Below are positions 35,323 to 44,651 of a stretch of 64,000 nt of DNA, in pieces. Below the pieces are notes generated by a model, which did no database searches, was not told the origin of the DNA, and worked only from the letters and a program-made list of their open reading frames with translations. Both the position numbers and the translations under genes were made by a program. Origin of the DNA: Fluviispira multicolorata (GTDB lineage: Bacteria; Bdellovibrionota_B; Oligoflexia; Silvanigrellales; Silvanigrellaceae); NCBI RefSeq assembly GCF_009208585.1, contig NZ_WFLN01000006.1, positions 186,001 to 250,000 of the forward strand, given 5' to 3'. Position 1 is the stretch's first letter. Every line of letters starts with the position of its first letter.

Positions 35323-37920
35323 TTAATTCTTTGAAAATGTTATGCAAAATTGCAAAATATCTTCTCCCATTTTTCTAACGGCCATTGCATCACTAAAAAG
35401 AGTGTGGTGAAAAGCATCAATTTCACTTTTTGTCACAAAAGTGCGTGCTGGAGGCAATGACCAACCATGATTTTGTTTTTTAAGCTGTTGAAGAGTACTT
35501 TCTTGCTGAACTTCTGAATGCAAATGTTTACATTCAATAAAAAGACAAGGACTTGTTAAATATTTTTGATGATAATTTACAACCATAACTTGATTATGAT
35601 TTAATTCGTGAACAATTTTTTGTCCGAGTTGAGAATTCTCTGGAAGCCCTCTTAGATGCAATTGAGTTTTATTGTACAAATCTCTCTCTTGTGGCGATCC
35701 TAAACTCTGCAATTTAAAACTATCAATTAAAACAAGAGCACAAGGAGTAATAGCAAGAGATTCTAGCTGTTTAATCATTTCAAAAGCAACTACTCCGCCA
35801 GTGCAAAAACCGCCAAGAATATAAGGTCCTTTAGGACAATGTTTTCTCAGAATTTGAATGTAGGAAGCAGCCATCTCTTCAATGCTTGCATAAGGATTTT
35901 GAACATCACCAAAACGATCATTACTTAAAGCATAAAAATCAATTTCTTTTAAAGAACTCTTCAACTCTTGATACAAATGCGCTAAGCCTGTTGCCGGATG
36001 AATTAAAAATAATACAGGCGCATTTTTATTGTGACAAAGATGATGAAGATTATGATTGACTTGTGTATTAAAAATAGCTTGTCCAAGTTCTCGAATAGTG
36101 GGCTTTTGAAAAAGCATACTGGGTGGAAGCGAGGTATTTAGGTGACGATTAATTTTATCCATTACAAGCATGGCAAGTAGGGAGTGCCCCCCCAAATCAA
36201 AAAAATTTGTGTCTATACCCATTTTATTTGGAGGCAAAGATTCTTTCCAAATTTGCAAGAGTGACATTTCAAGTGGGTTTGTCACAAGTTTTTTTTTCAC
36301 TGCCAATGAATAGCTTGCAGCCAAAATATGTAATGCTTGAATATCCGTCTTGCCAGCTATATTAATAGGTAGTTTTTTGAGAATGACAAAGTGTTGAGGA
36401 ACAATGGGCATAGGAATTTTGTTTAAAAGCTCATGCTTAATTTTCTCACAAAAAATAGACTCATTTGATATAGACTGTTTTACAACAATAAATGCAAAAA
36501 TTTTTGGAGCATTTTGTTTATTATGCACAATTATTTTAGCGTCTAAAACATTATTTAAAGAACAGATTACAAATCTAATTTCTTCAAGCTCAACCCGTAT
36601 GCCTCTTATTTTAACTTGGCTATCAAGGCGCCCAAAATAATATATATGCCCATCAGGCGTAGACATAACTTCATCACCCGTGCGGTACCAAAAACTGTTA
36701 CTTTTTCCATGCACAAAAGATTTTTGTGTTTCTTCAGTTTTATTTAAATAACCATCAGCAAGTATAGGACCTTCAAGACAAAGTTCACCTTTCACACCAT
36801 GCGGGACAGATTGCATTTTATTATTAACGATATGAAAACTACAGGCACGACTATCTTTTTCAATGGGAATGTTAGTTGTGAAATGCTTAATGTTGTTACG
36901 ATCAATTTTAAATTTCGAACAGGTAACTGTGGCTTCTGTTGGGCCATATGAATTATAAAGTACATGATGGGGATGCAGTTCAAGCCACATAGCAGAATCT
37001 TTCACACTCATTTCTTCACCCGTAAATAACCAATTCATTGTTTGAGGTATTTTCTGAAATAATGACTTTGACTCATTAACAAGTAATCTAAAATATGAAG
37101 GAGTGCATTTGCATAAATTTATTTTTTTCTGAATGAGATATTGTAAAAAGACGCTAGGAAAATTTTTAATATCATCCGAGCATACAGAAATTGTTTTGCC
37201 AAAAGCAAGTGCCACTAAAGTTGTTGTGATTGAAGCATCGAAGGTTAAATTGGTGGAAAAATCGATACGTTCGCATTTATGAATGAAATCAAATGAGCCA
37301 AACCACGTACAGTAATGCCACAAAGCTCTATGCGATATTTTAACTCCTTTAGGTTGACCAGAACTGCCTGAAGTGTACATGATATAAGCAAGTTGATTTG
37401 GGTGAACATGTGAAGTCATATTTTCTAAATAATATTCAGGATCTTCATATTTTATTTCATCTATTGTATGTAAAAGTGAAATTTTTAAATTACATTCGGT
37501 TAAATAAGCAATACCATGATTTAATTTAACTTTTACATTGGCGTTATTTAATACATAATCAACGCGCTCTTTAGGACTCTGCAGATCATAGGGAACAAAA
37601 GCACCTCCAGCAAAAAGAATGGCTAACATGTCACTTAATGTTTCAAGAGATCGACTGCTTGAAATAGCAATACATTCGCCTGGAAAAATATCGCGTAGTA
37701 AATGTTTTTTAAAAATATTTTGCAAACAATGAGATTTTTGCAGAACTCTTTGCCAAAAAGAATGTGCAGTGAGAAATTGATCATTAAACTCAATAAGTAA
37801 TTCAGATGATTTTTTTAGAGATGCTCGATGAAAAACATCTAAAATCGTCATCTCTGAGTTAAAATCTTTTTTATTCCACACAGGATTTAATGAAGGAGAT
37901 AACATTGTGAACATACTCAC
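35323..37920 (-). CDS. NRPS termination module A-T-TE with a cysteine thioesterase
   Basis: An 865-residue synthetase lacking its own C domain. The A domain has TSGSSGQPKG (183-192) and K524. The T domain carries S580 in LGGHSL. The thioesterase (about 635-865) has the nucleophile elbow GGFCTGG, with C706 replacing the usual Ser, D733 in LIDS and H838/H839 as the remaining triad candidates. Hand-read pocket residues relative to GrsA are D228, A229, T232, K271, F299, G301, S324, V332, T333. The T/K pair recalls Asp/Asn-activating domains, but this is a weak guess. GTG 37920 overlaps the preceding gene stop as GTGA, so translation is coupled. Its carrier should accept the residue from the C domain of the other NRPS. 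Confidence 0.92.
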   Translation of the reverse strand: MSMFTMLSPSLNPVWNKKDFNSEMTILDVFHRASLKKSSELLIEFNDQFLTAHSFWQRVLQKSHCLQNIFKKHLLRDIFPGECIAISSSRSLETLSDMLAILFAGGAFVPYDLQSPKERVDYVLNNANVKVKLNHGIAYLTECNLKISLLHTIDEIKYEDPEYYLENMTSHVHPNQLAYIMYTSGSSGQPKGVKISHRALWHYCTWFGSFDFIHKCERIDFSTNLTFDASITTTLVALAFGKTISVCSDDIKNFPSVFLQYLIQKKINLCKCTPSYFRLLVNESKSLFQKIPQTMNWLFTGEEMSVKDSAMWLELHPHHVLYNSYGPTEATVTCSKFKIDRNNIKHFTTNIPIEKDSRACSFHIVNNKMQSVPHGVKGELCLEGPILADGYLNKTEETQKSFVHGKSNSFWYRTGDEVMSTPDGHIYYFGRLDSQVKIRGIRVELEEIRFVICSLNNVLDAKIIVHNKQNAPKIFAFIVVKQSISNESIFCEKIKHELLNKIPMPIVPQHFVILKKLPINIAGKTDIQALHILAASYSLAVKKKLVTNPLEMSLLQIWKESLPPNKMGIDTNFFDLGGHSLLAMLVMDKINRHLNTSLPPSMLFQKPTIRELGQAIFNTQVNHNLHHLCHNKNAPVLFLIHPATGLAHLYQELKSSLKEIDFYALSNDRFGDVQNPYASIEEMAASYIQILRKHCPKGPYILGGFCTGGVVAFEMIKQLESLAITPCALVLIDSFKLQSLGSPQERDLYNKTQLHLRGLPENSQLGQKIVHELNHNQVMVVNYHQKYLTSPCLFIECKHLHSEVQQESTLQQLKKQNHGWSLPPARTFVTKSEIDAFHHTLFSDAMAVRKMGEDILQFCITFSKN

Positions 37921-38429
37921 CTGCAGTTCAAGACCAAATCATTTTTAAAGTGAACGTCATTGCGAGCATGGCGATTCAACTCATCTAAAGTGATATTCAA
38001 AGTTTGTTTAATCATTTTAATGAAAAACCAAAACTTTAAACGATCTTCTGCAATATCACCAAAGTTTTTAACGTAAAGTGAAATCCATTGCAGCATTTCA
38101 TCGACAAGCTCTTTTCTTGGAATATCAGTTTTATAATCATTAAATGTAATGCTTTCATGATGAACCATTCTGCCACTAGGGAGAGCTTCGCATAACTTCT
38201 GATAATAAGCTGTTTGTAAGATAAGTGAATGCCAAATATCATCAACTTCTTGAGTCAAGGGAATAAAAGTGCGTTTAAGTTTTGGATATTTTGATGATAT
38301 GTAGAGGAACTTGAGAAGTTCCTCAAAACAAGCAGATAGTGTTTCTGAATTATCTTTAAATTTAGTAAATATATATTGCTTTAATCGCGGATCAACAAGA
38401 TTCAAAAGATCGCTTCCATTTATTAACAT
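37917..38429 (-). CDS. Small protein with a VDDIWHSLIL motif, GRDP-like
   Basis: A 170-residue soluble protein. The segment PLTQEVDDIWHSLIL (about 57-71) followed by GRMVHHES resembles the conserved core of the glycine-rich-domain-containing-protein-like (DUF1399/GRDP) family, whose function is not established. No signal peptide or enzyme motif is visible. It is the first gene of the run with the A-T-TE NRPS and exporter, and its stop overlaps the NRPS start by 4 nt, a strong sign of coupled expression. The ATG at 38429 has only a weak AGAGAA upstream. A role as chaperone, carrier helper or tailoring factor is conjecture. The family assignment is tentative. Confidence 0.65.
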   Translation of the reverse strand: MLINGSDLLNLVDPRLKQYIFTKFKDNSETLSACFEELLKFLYISSKYPKLKRTFIPLTQEVDDIWHSLILQTAYYQKLCEALPSGRMVHHESITFNDYKTDIPRKELVDEMLQWISLYVKNFGDIAEDRLKFWFFIKMIKQTLNITLDELNRHARNDVHFKNDLVLNCR

Positions 38430-38518
38430 AGGGTGTGTTCTCTAATATTAAAGAAGGCTTGATTTTAGCATGTTTTTCGCAAAAGTTGGATTACTAGGTC
38501 TGACAAAAGCAAGAGAAC

Positions 38519-38638
38519 ATGTTGAGAACAATTATAACAGATCAACTATGGGCAAGGCTAGCACAAGAGTTAAAAGAATTTAAAATTCTCTACTCAAATG
38601 GAGAAATGGTATTTATGGAAGACGTATTTTGGAAATTA
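38519..38638 (+). pseudogene. Degenerate IS5-type transposase fragment
   Basis: An open stretch reads MLRTIITDQLWARLAQEL, then MEDVFWKL before a TGA. This matches the N-terminus of IS5-family transposases (an I-x-D-x-L-W opening followed by F-x-E-A-x-L-W-x-L-R-T-G). The frame is broken right where RTG should follow, and only disordered similarity remains up to about 38690. No terminal inverted repeats or direct repeats were found. It marks the upstream edge of the biosynthetic locus. Confidence 0.5.
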
Positions 38639-38719
38639 TGAACAGATGTTCATAGAAAATGAGCTTTCAACAGAGTTCGAATTTCGATCAACAGTATTTA
38701 ATTAATTATCTTTGTAAAA

Positions 38720-39526
38720 TTAGAGAGAAAAATATTTTCTTAAGAAAAGAGCAACTCCATCTTGATCATTAGACAATGCTATTTCCTTTGCTGCATTTCT
38801 TGCCGCTAAGGATGCATTGGCCATTGCTACACCCAAACCACAATTTTTAAGCATTTTTTCATCATTATCGCCATCACCCATGCAAATAAAATCACTCATA
38901 CCTAAACTCACTAACTTGGCATATTCTTCGACCCCAGAGAACTTTGAAACACCTTGAGCGTTAATTTCTAAAGAGTCTGGTTTTGATAAAACAACTCCAA
39001 GATGTTTAATTTTTTCTTTTAAAAACTGCGAAAAATTATTTAATAGATCAGGATGAGCCACAACCATAATTTTTTCTGCTGTGTCTATTTGATAAGATTG
39101 ATCACCAATTATATTTGGAGAAAATCCAATAATTCTTGCCTCTTCTTGAGCTTTTAAAGTATTGTATGGAACAAGCCAATTAAATTGACTGTATATATGC
39201 ATAGTCAATTCATTTTTTAGATTCTGTTCGCAAAAATACTTAAAACTTGTAAAAATATTTATCAAGTCGCTTTTGAGAATAGAATTTGTATACAGTATTT
39301 CATCTGCATTTTTTGCTATTATTGATCCATTACCACCAATCATCATTTCATTTTCAAGACCTATATTTTGTGCAATCTGCAATACAGATTGAATAGGTCT
39401 AGCACTTGCTAATACGATTTTTATTCCAGATTTTACTAATTCATTGAGTGTTTTTTTTGCTAAAGGAGACACACAATGTTTTGAATTTAATAAAGTGCCA
39501 TCAAGATCTAAAGCCACTGCCTTCAT
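38720..39526 (-). CDS. Cof-type HAD-IIB sugar/flavin phosphatase
   Basis: A 268-residue haloacid-dehalogenase-superfamily phosphatase of the Cof subfamily. Motif I is DLDGT (catalytic D7 and D9), motif II is LASARP, a Lys follows in the cap/core region, and motif III/IV is GDGDNDEKML. The C2B cap lies between motifs II and III (about residues 85-195). AGGTG lies 5 nt before the ATG. Such enzymes hydrolyse sugar phosphates, pyridoxal phosphate or FMN, and the substrate cannot be inferred here. It is transcribed downstream of the Nudix gene. Confidence 0.92.
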   Translation of the reverse strand: MKAVALDLDGTLLNSKHCVSPLAKKTLNELVKSGIKIVLASARPIQSVLQIAQNIGLENEMMIGGNGSIIAKNADEILYTNSILKSDLINIFTSFKYFCEQNLKNELTMHIYSQFNWLVPYNTLKAQEEARIIGFSPNIIGDQSYQIDTAEKIMVVAHPDLLNNFSQFLKEKIKHLGVVLSKPDSLEINAQGVSKFSGVEEYAKLVSLGMSDFICMGDGDNDEKMLKNCGLGVAMANASLAARNAAKEIALSNDQDGVALFLRKYFSL

Positions 39527-39603
39527 TTTTGCACCTAATATTTAATTGAATTTTATGGCTTAGAGTTTACACAATAAACTTCTTTCCAGAGAAAGATCTT
39601 AAA

Positions 39604-40260
39604 TTATTTTATTGATCGAATCAATATCTTTAATTTATTAAACTGCCTAATTGTACTATATTCACTTGTATAGTTATGTATTTCATTTATTGGAATCCAT
39701 TTTAAATCAATTGATTCTTCTGAAATTAAAATGTCATTTTCATTTTCAGCAATGATGAGATAGCGAATATCATAATGTAAATGCGTTGGCTCATTCCCAC
39801 GCTCAGGAATTTTATGGATATCAATATCAAATGGAATAGTATCTTCTAAATTATTTAAATTATGTATATTTGGAAAATTTAAATAATTTAGAAGATGCAG
39901 TTGGGATGAACCAGATTCTTCATTTGCTTCTCTCAACGCAACATTATGTATAAGATGATCACCATCACAATGCCCACCCAATTGAAGCCATTTTTTCAAT
40001 TTCGCATGAAAAGTCATTAATACTTTTGTAAAATTTTTATTTACAACCACTGCCGATCCTGTGACATGTCCACAAAGGTTGCTTCTTAAAAAACAATTTG
40101 CTTCATTTTCTATAAAAGTTTTTAATCTAAGTAAAACTTCTATCTGTTCAGACTTTTGCTCTTCATAGTCTTGAAAAATCCCATAAATTGATTTTTCTTT
40201 ATAAGACTGAAGTGCCTTTAAAATTATTTCTCTATTATCATATTTAGTCGATAGACTCAT
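39604..40260 (-). CDS. Nudix hydrolase
   Basis: A 218-residue Nudix-fold pyrophosphohydrolase. The Nudix box reads GGHCDGDHLIHNVALREANE followed by ESG. The REANEE catalytic core is intact, while the first conserved Glu of the usual G-x5-E is replaced by His, as in several related proteins with GGH at this place. An N-terminal helical region of about 75 residues precedes the fold. ATG 40260 is preferred (GGA 8 nt upstream) over a frame reaching 40296. Substrate is unknown. It lies 77 nt upstream of the HAD phosphatase in the same orientation. Confidence 0.87.
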   Translation of the reverse strand: MSLSTKYDNREIILKALQSYKEKSIYGIFQDYEEQKSEQIEVLLRLKTFIENEANCFLRSNLCGHVTGSAVVVNKNFTKVLMTFHAKLKKWLQLGGHCDGDHLIHNVALREANEESGSSQLHLLNYLNFPNIHNLNNLEDTIPFDIDIHKIPERGNEPTHLHYDIRYLIIAENENDILISEESIDLKWIPINEIHNYTSEYSTIRQFNKLKILIRSIK

Positions 40261-40504
40261 TTTTAGCTTCCAATACTTTTTAAATTTCTTTTGCAATTTT
40301 TTCTAAAACTAATAAAGTAACCCCAAATGACTGCAAATATCATAAGAAACCCACCTGACAAAGCTTTTACACTTAAGTTTCTTGCAAAAGCACATGGCTA
40401 AAAAATATAGCTAAGAGAGTTCTTACTTTTAAATTTCTCTTTGCAAAAAAATTGAGTAGATTACTCTTTGTAAAAGACATTTATAAATTTTAAGGAGAAA
40501 TTTA

Positions 40505-41827
40505 ATGGTCAGTCTTACTTCTCTATTTTCTGAGCATATTAAACAAAGAATAAGCAATGCAAATGAAGCTCTTCAAGCACTTAACTATCGCTCTCTGATT
40601 TTAGGAGCAGGAGAGCCTTTTACCTACTTTTCAGACGATTCAAATGCAGTATTCAAGCCCAATCCACACTTTGCCCATTGGTGTCCTGCCAAAGGTGCGC
40701 ATCATATTGTTAAATACGAAACTGGTAAAAAACCACTTCTCATCTATTATTCTCCTGATGATTTTTGGCATTTCCATGAACCACTAGGAAATCCATATTG
40801 GGCAGATGAGTTCGAAATAATAGAAGTCAATTCAATAGATAAAATTTGGTCTCAATTAGGAGATCTTAGTTTTTCTGTTTTTGTTGGAAATGAAATAAAA
40901 TATGCACAAGTTCATAATGTTAAAATAAATTGCGAATTGATGTCATCTCGTTTAAATTGGTATCGCCGTTTCAAATCTAATTATGAAATTCATTGTATTT
41001 CTGAAGCAAATAGAATTGCTGCAGCTGGACATAATGCAGCAAAAAGCTCTTTTCTAGATGGAGCCTCTGAATACGAAATACACATGTCTTATTTATTGGC
41101 AATGGAAAGCGTTGATTCAGAACTTCCATATACTGGGATTGTTGCATTAGATAAAAATGGAGCTATTTTACATTATCATGGACGTGAAAAAAGAAGAAAT
41201 GGAAAAGTTCTCCTAATAGACTCAGGAGCAACTTTTAATAATTATCCTTCAGATATAACAAGAACATATGCTAATAAACAAGCCGACAGTATTTTTCAAG
41301 AACTTCTCAAACAAACTGAAACAATGCAACTTGAACTCTGCTCACAAGTAAAAGAGGGATTGTATTTCCCAGATTTACATGAAAAATGTCATCTTAAAAT
41401 AGCTGAAATTTTAGAAAATATTGGCGTCTTAAAAATATCAGGAGACTATAATACAGCTTTGCAAGAAGGAATGACAAAAGTATTTTTTCCACATGGCCTA
41501 GGACATATGCTTGGGATTCAAGTCCATGATATAGGTGGAAAACAACTTGATATACAAGGCAACCCAGCTCCTAAAAATCCTAAAAATATTTTTAGTTCAT
41601 TGCGATTTGTTGGGCCTCTTGAAAAAAATGTTGTTGTTACTGTTGAACCAGGAATTTATTTTATACCTATATTATTAAATCAATTCAGAGAAAATAATAA
41701 TTATTCTGATAAAATAAATTGGAATTTAATAGAAAAACTCATTCCATTTGGTGGCATTCGAATTGAAGATAATGTTCTTGCGCTAGGCAATTCCCAAAGA
41801 AATTTAACTCGAGAATTTCTCCCATAA
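40505..41827 (+). CDS. pepQ: Xaa-Pro dipeptidase (PepQ-like, M24B)
   Basis: Dimetal M24 peptidase cleaving dipeptides with C-terminal proline. The 440-residue length and the N-terminal segment with HFAHWCPAKGAHH are PepQ-like. Metal ligands are readable: LIDSGA and PSDITRTY (two Asp), FFPHGLGHMLG (His), TVEPGIY (Glu) and GGIRIED (Glu). AAGGAG lies 7 nt before the ATG. PepQ enzymes also hydrolyse organophosphate bonds, but nothing here shows that. A strong hairpin closes the gene against the convergent malic enzyme. Confidence 0.93.
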   Translation: MVSLTSLFSEHIKQRISNANEALQALNYRSLILGAGEPFTYFSDDSNAVFKPNPHFAHWCPAKGAHHIVKYETGKKPLLIYYSPDDFWHFHEPLGNPYWADEFEIIEVNSIDKIWSQLGDLSFSVFVGNEIKYAQVHNVKINCELMSSRLNWYRRFKSNYEIHCISEANRIAAAGHNAAKSSFLDGASEYEIHMSYLLAMESVDSELPYTGIVALDKNGAILHYHGREKRRNGKVLLIDSGATFNNYPSDITRTYANKQADSIFQELLKQTETMQLELCSQVKEGLYFPDLHEKCHLKIAEILENIGVLKISGDYNTALQEGMTKVFFPHGLGHMLGIQVHDIGGKQLDIQGNPAPKNPKNIFSSLRFVGPLEKNVVVTVEPGIYFIPILLNQFRENNNYSDKINWNLIEKLIPFGGIRIEDNVLALGNSQRNLTREFLP

Positions 41828-41864
41828 ATACAAAAAGTCTCATTTAAATAAGACTTTTTGTATT
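41827..41864. terminator. Bidirectional terminator between pepQ and malic enzyme
   Basis: AATACAAAAAGTCT (41827-41840) and AGACTTTTTGTATT (41851-41864) are perfect 14-bp arms with a 10-nt loop. The first arm begins on the last base of the pepQ stop codon. A/T runs inside both arms provide the T tract in either direction. Confidence 0.8.
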
Positions 41865-41885
41865 AAGAATTATAAATATAAAAAA

Positions 41886-44159
41886 TCACATTCCATTTTG
41901 TGCTCTATGCACTGTAAAAGTAATTAAGTTAACAATTTCTTCAATATCACAATTGCGGGCAAGAACATTCACAGGTTTTTTTATACCTGTTAATATTGGG
42001 CCAATAGTTGTTGCACCGCCTAATTTGCCGAGTAATTTATATGCAACATTTCCAGAAGTGAGATCAGGGAAAATAAGAACATTTGCTGGGCCCTTCAGAG
42101 TAGAAAATCCGTATGAACGCTCTAAAAGCTCTGATGAAAGAGCAAAATCAGCTTGCATTTCACCATCAATTTCAATATCAGGACGCAATTTTTTTACAAT
42201 CTCAGTTGCTTTGCAAACCTTTTCAGATTCAGGGTGTTTAGTACTACCAAAATTACTAAAGCTAAGCATAGCGACACGTGGATGTTCACTTAGATATATT
42301 TTTGCAAGATCATGCGTTTGAATTGCGATTTGAGCTAATTGCTCTGCAGTAGGATTTATATTTACAGTTGTGTCTGCAACAAAAATACTTCTCTCTTTCC
42401 AAAGTAACATATAAATTCCAGCTAAAACTTTATCCGCCTGTACACCAAATATTTGTAGGGCAGGTCTTAAAGCATCGCCATAATTATGATGAACTCCTGA
42501 GCAAAAAGCATCTGCATGTCCCGATTCAACCATCATAGCGGCATAATAATGATGATCACCAGAAATTAATTCTTGCGCACCCATACGAGTCACACCTTTA
42601 CGCGCACGCTTTTCAAGCAACATCGAAGCATAAATATCTGTATTTTTATCAACAGCTGGATCGATAATAGCAACCTGATCAAGATTTTTTTCTAATTTTG
42701 CTTCTTTAATAAGTTCTTTAATTTTACTAATATTACCAAGCAAAATTGGTTCACAAATACCTTCACTGCGCACTATTTCTGCTGCTTTTAATATTTTTGG
42801 ACTGGTCCCTTCAGGAAGAGCAACCCTCATTTTTTTACCATTTGTTCTATTTGCAACAACCACTCCACGTTTTATTTTTCGTGTAACAGATTGCAAGACA
42901 CCTAAACGAGATTCCAATTGATCAACATAAGCATCGAGATCAATTTTTTTACGCGCAACATTTGTGTCCATTGCAGCTTTAGCAACCGCAGGTGCAACTC
43001 TTAATAAGAGACGTGGGTCAAATGGTTTTGGAATAAGGTACTCTCTACCAAATCCAGAAATACTTTCGTAAGATTTAGTAACACTTTCAGGAATATCTTC
43101 TTTAGCCAGTTTAGCAATTGCATAAACTGCGGCCATTTTCATTTCTTCATTTATTCTTCTTGATAAAACATCCATACACCCTCTAAAGATATAGGGATAA
43201 CCAAGTACATTATTAACTTGATTAGGATAATCGGAACGACCAGTTGCAATAATTGCATCAGAACGAACAGATTTAATATCACTTGGTCCGATTTCTGGAT
43301 CTGGATTTGCCATTGCAAAAATAATTGGATCTTTCGCCATGCTAGCAACCATTTCTTTAGAAACAGCTCCTGCAACACTCAATCCACAGAAGATATCAGC
43401 TCCATCAATTGCTTCTGTCAATGTCCTTTTTTTAGTTTCATTTGCAAATCTCTCTTTGTATTTATTCATTCCTTCGGTGCGCCCTTTATAGACTACTCCT
43501 TTAGAGTCGCACAAGAATAAATTTTCTTTTTTCAATCCAATATTTATATACATTTGCGCACATGCAATTGCAGCAGCTCCTGCGCCATTAACAACACAAA
43601 TCACATCTGCAATATTACGTCCCGTAATTTCACATGCATTTATTAATGCAGCTGCACTTACAATTGCTGTACCATGCTGATCATCATGAAAGACAGGGAT
43701 ATCTAATTCTTCTCGCAATTGCTCTTCAACTTCAAAACATTCTGGAGCTTTAATATCTTCAAGATTAATTCCACCAAAAGTAGGTTCAAGCATTCGACAT
43801 GCTGAAATAATTTCTTCAGGAGTTTTGGCATTAAGTTCAATATCGTAGCAATCAATATCTGCAAAAATTTTAAATAAAACAGCCTTGCCTTCCATAACAG
43901 GCTTACCTGCCATAGGGCCAATTGCGCCTAAACCAAGAACTGCTGTCCCATTCGTAACAACTGCAACTAAATTTCCTTTAGCTGTATATTCATACACAAG
44001 AGAAGGATCTCTTGCGATTTCTTTACAAGGCTCAGCAACCCCAGGAGAGTATGCAAGAGTGATATCTTTTTGATTTTTACACTCTTTTGTTATTCCTGTT
44101 TCTATTTTGCCTTTTCGGCCTTTGCTATGATAATTTAGCGCATCTTCTCTTAAGCCCAT
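41886..44159 (-). CDS. maeB: NADP-dependent malic enzyme with C-terminal phosphotransacetylase-like domain
   Basis: Oxidatively decarboxylates malate to pyruvate, supplying NADPH. The 757-residue two-domain layout is that of MaeB. The N-terminal malic-enzyme domain (about 1-430) has the [12 protein letters not shown] segment, the catalytic [10 protein letters not shown] segment and [11 protein letters not shown]. The C-terminal domain (about 430-757) resembles phosphate acetyltransferase and usually serves regulation and oligomerisation. AAAGGA lies 6 nt before the ATG. It is a single gene, divergent from the receiver-domain gene. Identification is secure. Confidence 0.95.
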   Translation of the reverse strand: MGLREDALNYHSKGRKGKIETGITKECKNQKDITLAYSPGVAEPCKEIARDPSLVYEYTAKGNLVAVVTNGTAVLGLGAIGPMAGKPVMEGKAVLFKIFADIDCYDIELNAKTPEEIISACRMLEPTFGGINLEDIKAPECFEVEEQLREELDIPVFHDDQHGTAIVSAAALINACEITGRNIADVICVVNGAGAAAIACAQMYINIGLKKENLFLCDSKGVVYKGRTEGMNKYKERFANETKKRTLTEAIDGADIFCGLSVAGAVSKEMVASMAKDPIIFAMANPDPEIGPSDIKSVRSDAIIATGRSDYPNQVNNVLGYPYIFRGCMDVLSRRINEEMKMAAVYAIAKLAKEDIPESVTKSYESISGFGREYLIPKPFDPRLLLRVAPAVAKAAMDTNVARKKIDLDAYVDQLESRLGVLQSVTRKIKRGVVVANRTNGKKMRVALPEGTSPKILKAAEIVRSEGICEPILLGNISKIKELIKEAKLEKNLDQVAIIDPAVDKNTDIYASMLLEKRARKGVTRMGAQELISGDHHYYAAMMVESGHADAFCSGVHHNYGDALRPALQIFGVQADKVLAGIYMLLWKERSIFVADTTVNINPTAEQLAQIAIQTHDLAKIYLSEHPRVAMLSFSNFGSTKHPESEKVCKATEIVKKLRPDIEIDGEMQADFALSSELLERSYGFSTLKGPANVLIFPDLTSGNVAYKLLGKLGGATTIGPILTGIKKPVNVLARNCDIEEIVNLITFTVHRAQNGM

Positions 44160-44294
44160 GTAAATTCCTTTCCTCTAAACGATGTCATGGGAACAACCTC
44201 TTTCTACGGTACCCTTTATATTTAAAGCATGCAATGTGCTATTCTAGCAGTGTGCTAAAGTATAAAAACTACAGAAAAAAGGAATTGACTCGGC

Positions 44295-44648
44295 ATGAAA
44301 GTCCTGATTATTGACGATGATTCCGATTTACTTGAGATGTGTGCGCGTAGGCTGAGAAAAAAAGGAATAGATGTTCAAACATCATTGAATCTCAATGATG
44401 CGATTGAGATTATTAAAAAAGACCCTGATTTAAAAGCTATTATTTGCGATCTTTTCTTATCAAATGGAGAAAATGGGATAGATTTCTTTGAAACATTATC
44501 AAATCAAATATTTAAAGAAAAATTTATTCTTACAACTGGAGATGACAGCGCAGACAATCGCATTGAAAAATTAAAATTGATGCACTCTAACTTTACTTGC
44601 TTTCAAAAACCTTATTCAATTGAAGATATTCTCAGTTTTTTAGGATAA
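44295..44648 (+). CDS. Stand-alone response-regulator receiver domain
   Basis: A 117-residue CheY-like protein without an output domain. The acidic pair follows MKVLIIDDDSD, the phospho-acceptor Asp is in ICDLFLSNG (about residue 52), the switch Thr is in LTTGD and the Lys in FQKPY. GGAA lies about 10 nt before the ATG. Its stop is 3 nt before the HTH protein gene, so the two are co-transcribed and possibly partners. No histidine kinase gene is nearby. It may act as a phosphorelay intermediate or allosteric regulator. Confidence 0.9.
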   Translation: MKVLIIDDDSDLLEMCARRLRKKGIDVQTSLNLNDAIEIIKKDPDLKAIICDLFLSNGENGIDFFETLSNQIFKEKFILTTGDDSADNRIEKLKLMHSNFTCFQKPYSIEDILSFLG

Positions 44649-44651
44649 AAA

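Noticed and set aside
28210..37920. Naming the amino acids activated by the two A domains
   Set aside because: Pocket residues were read by eye against GrsA and do not match a specificity code I know well. Only the alpha-amino-acid Asp is secure.
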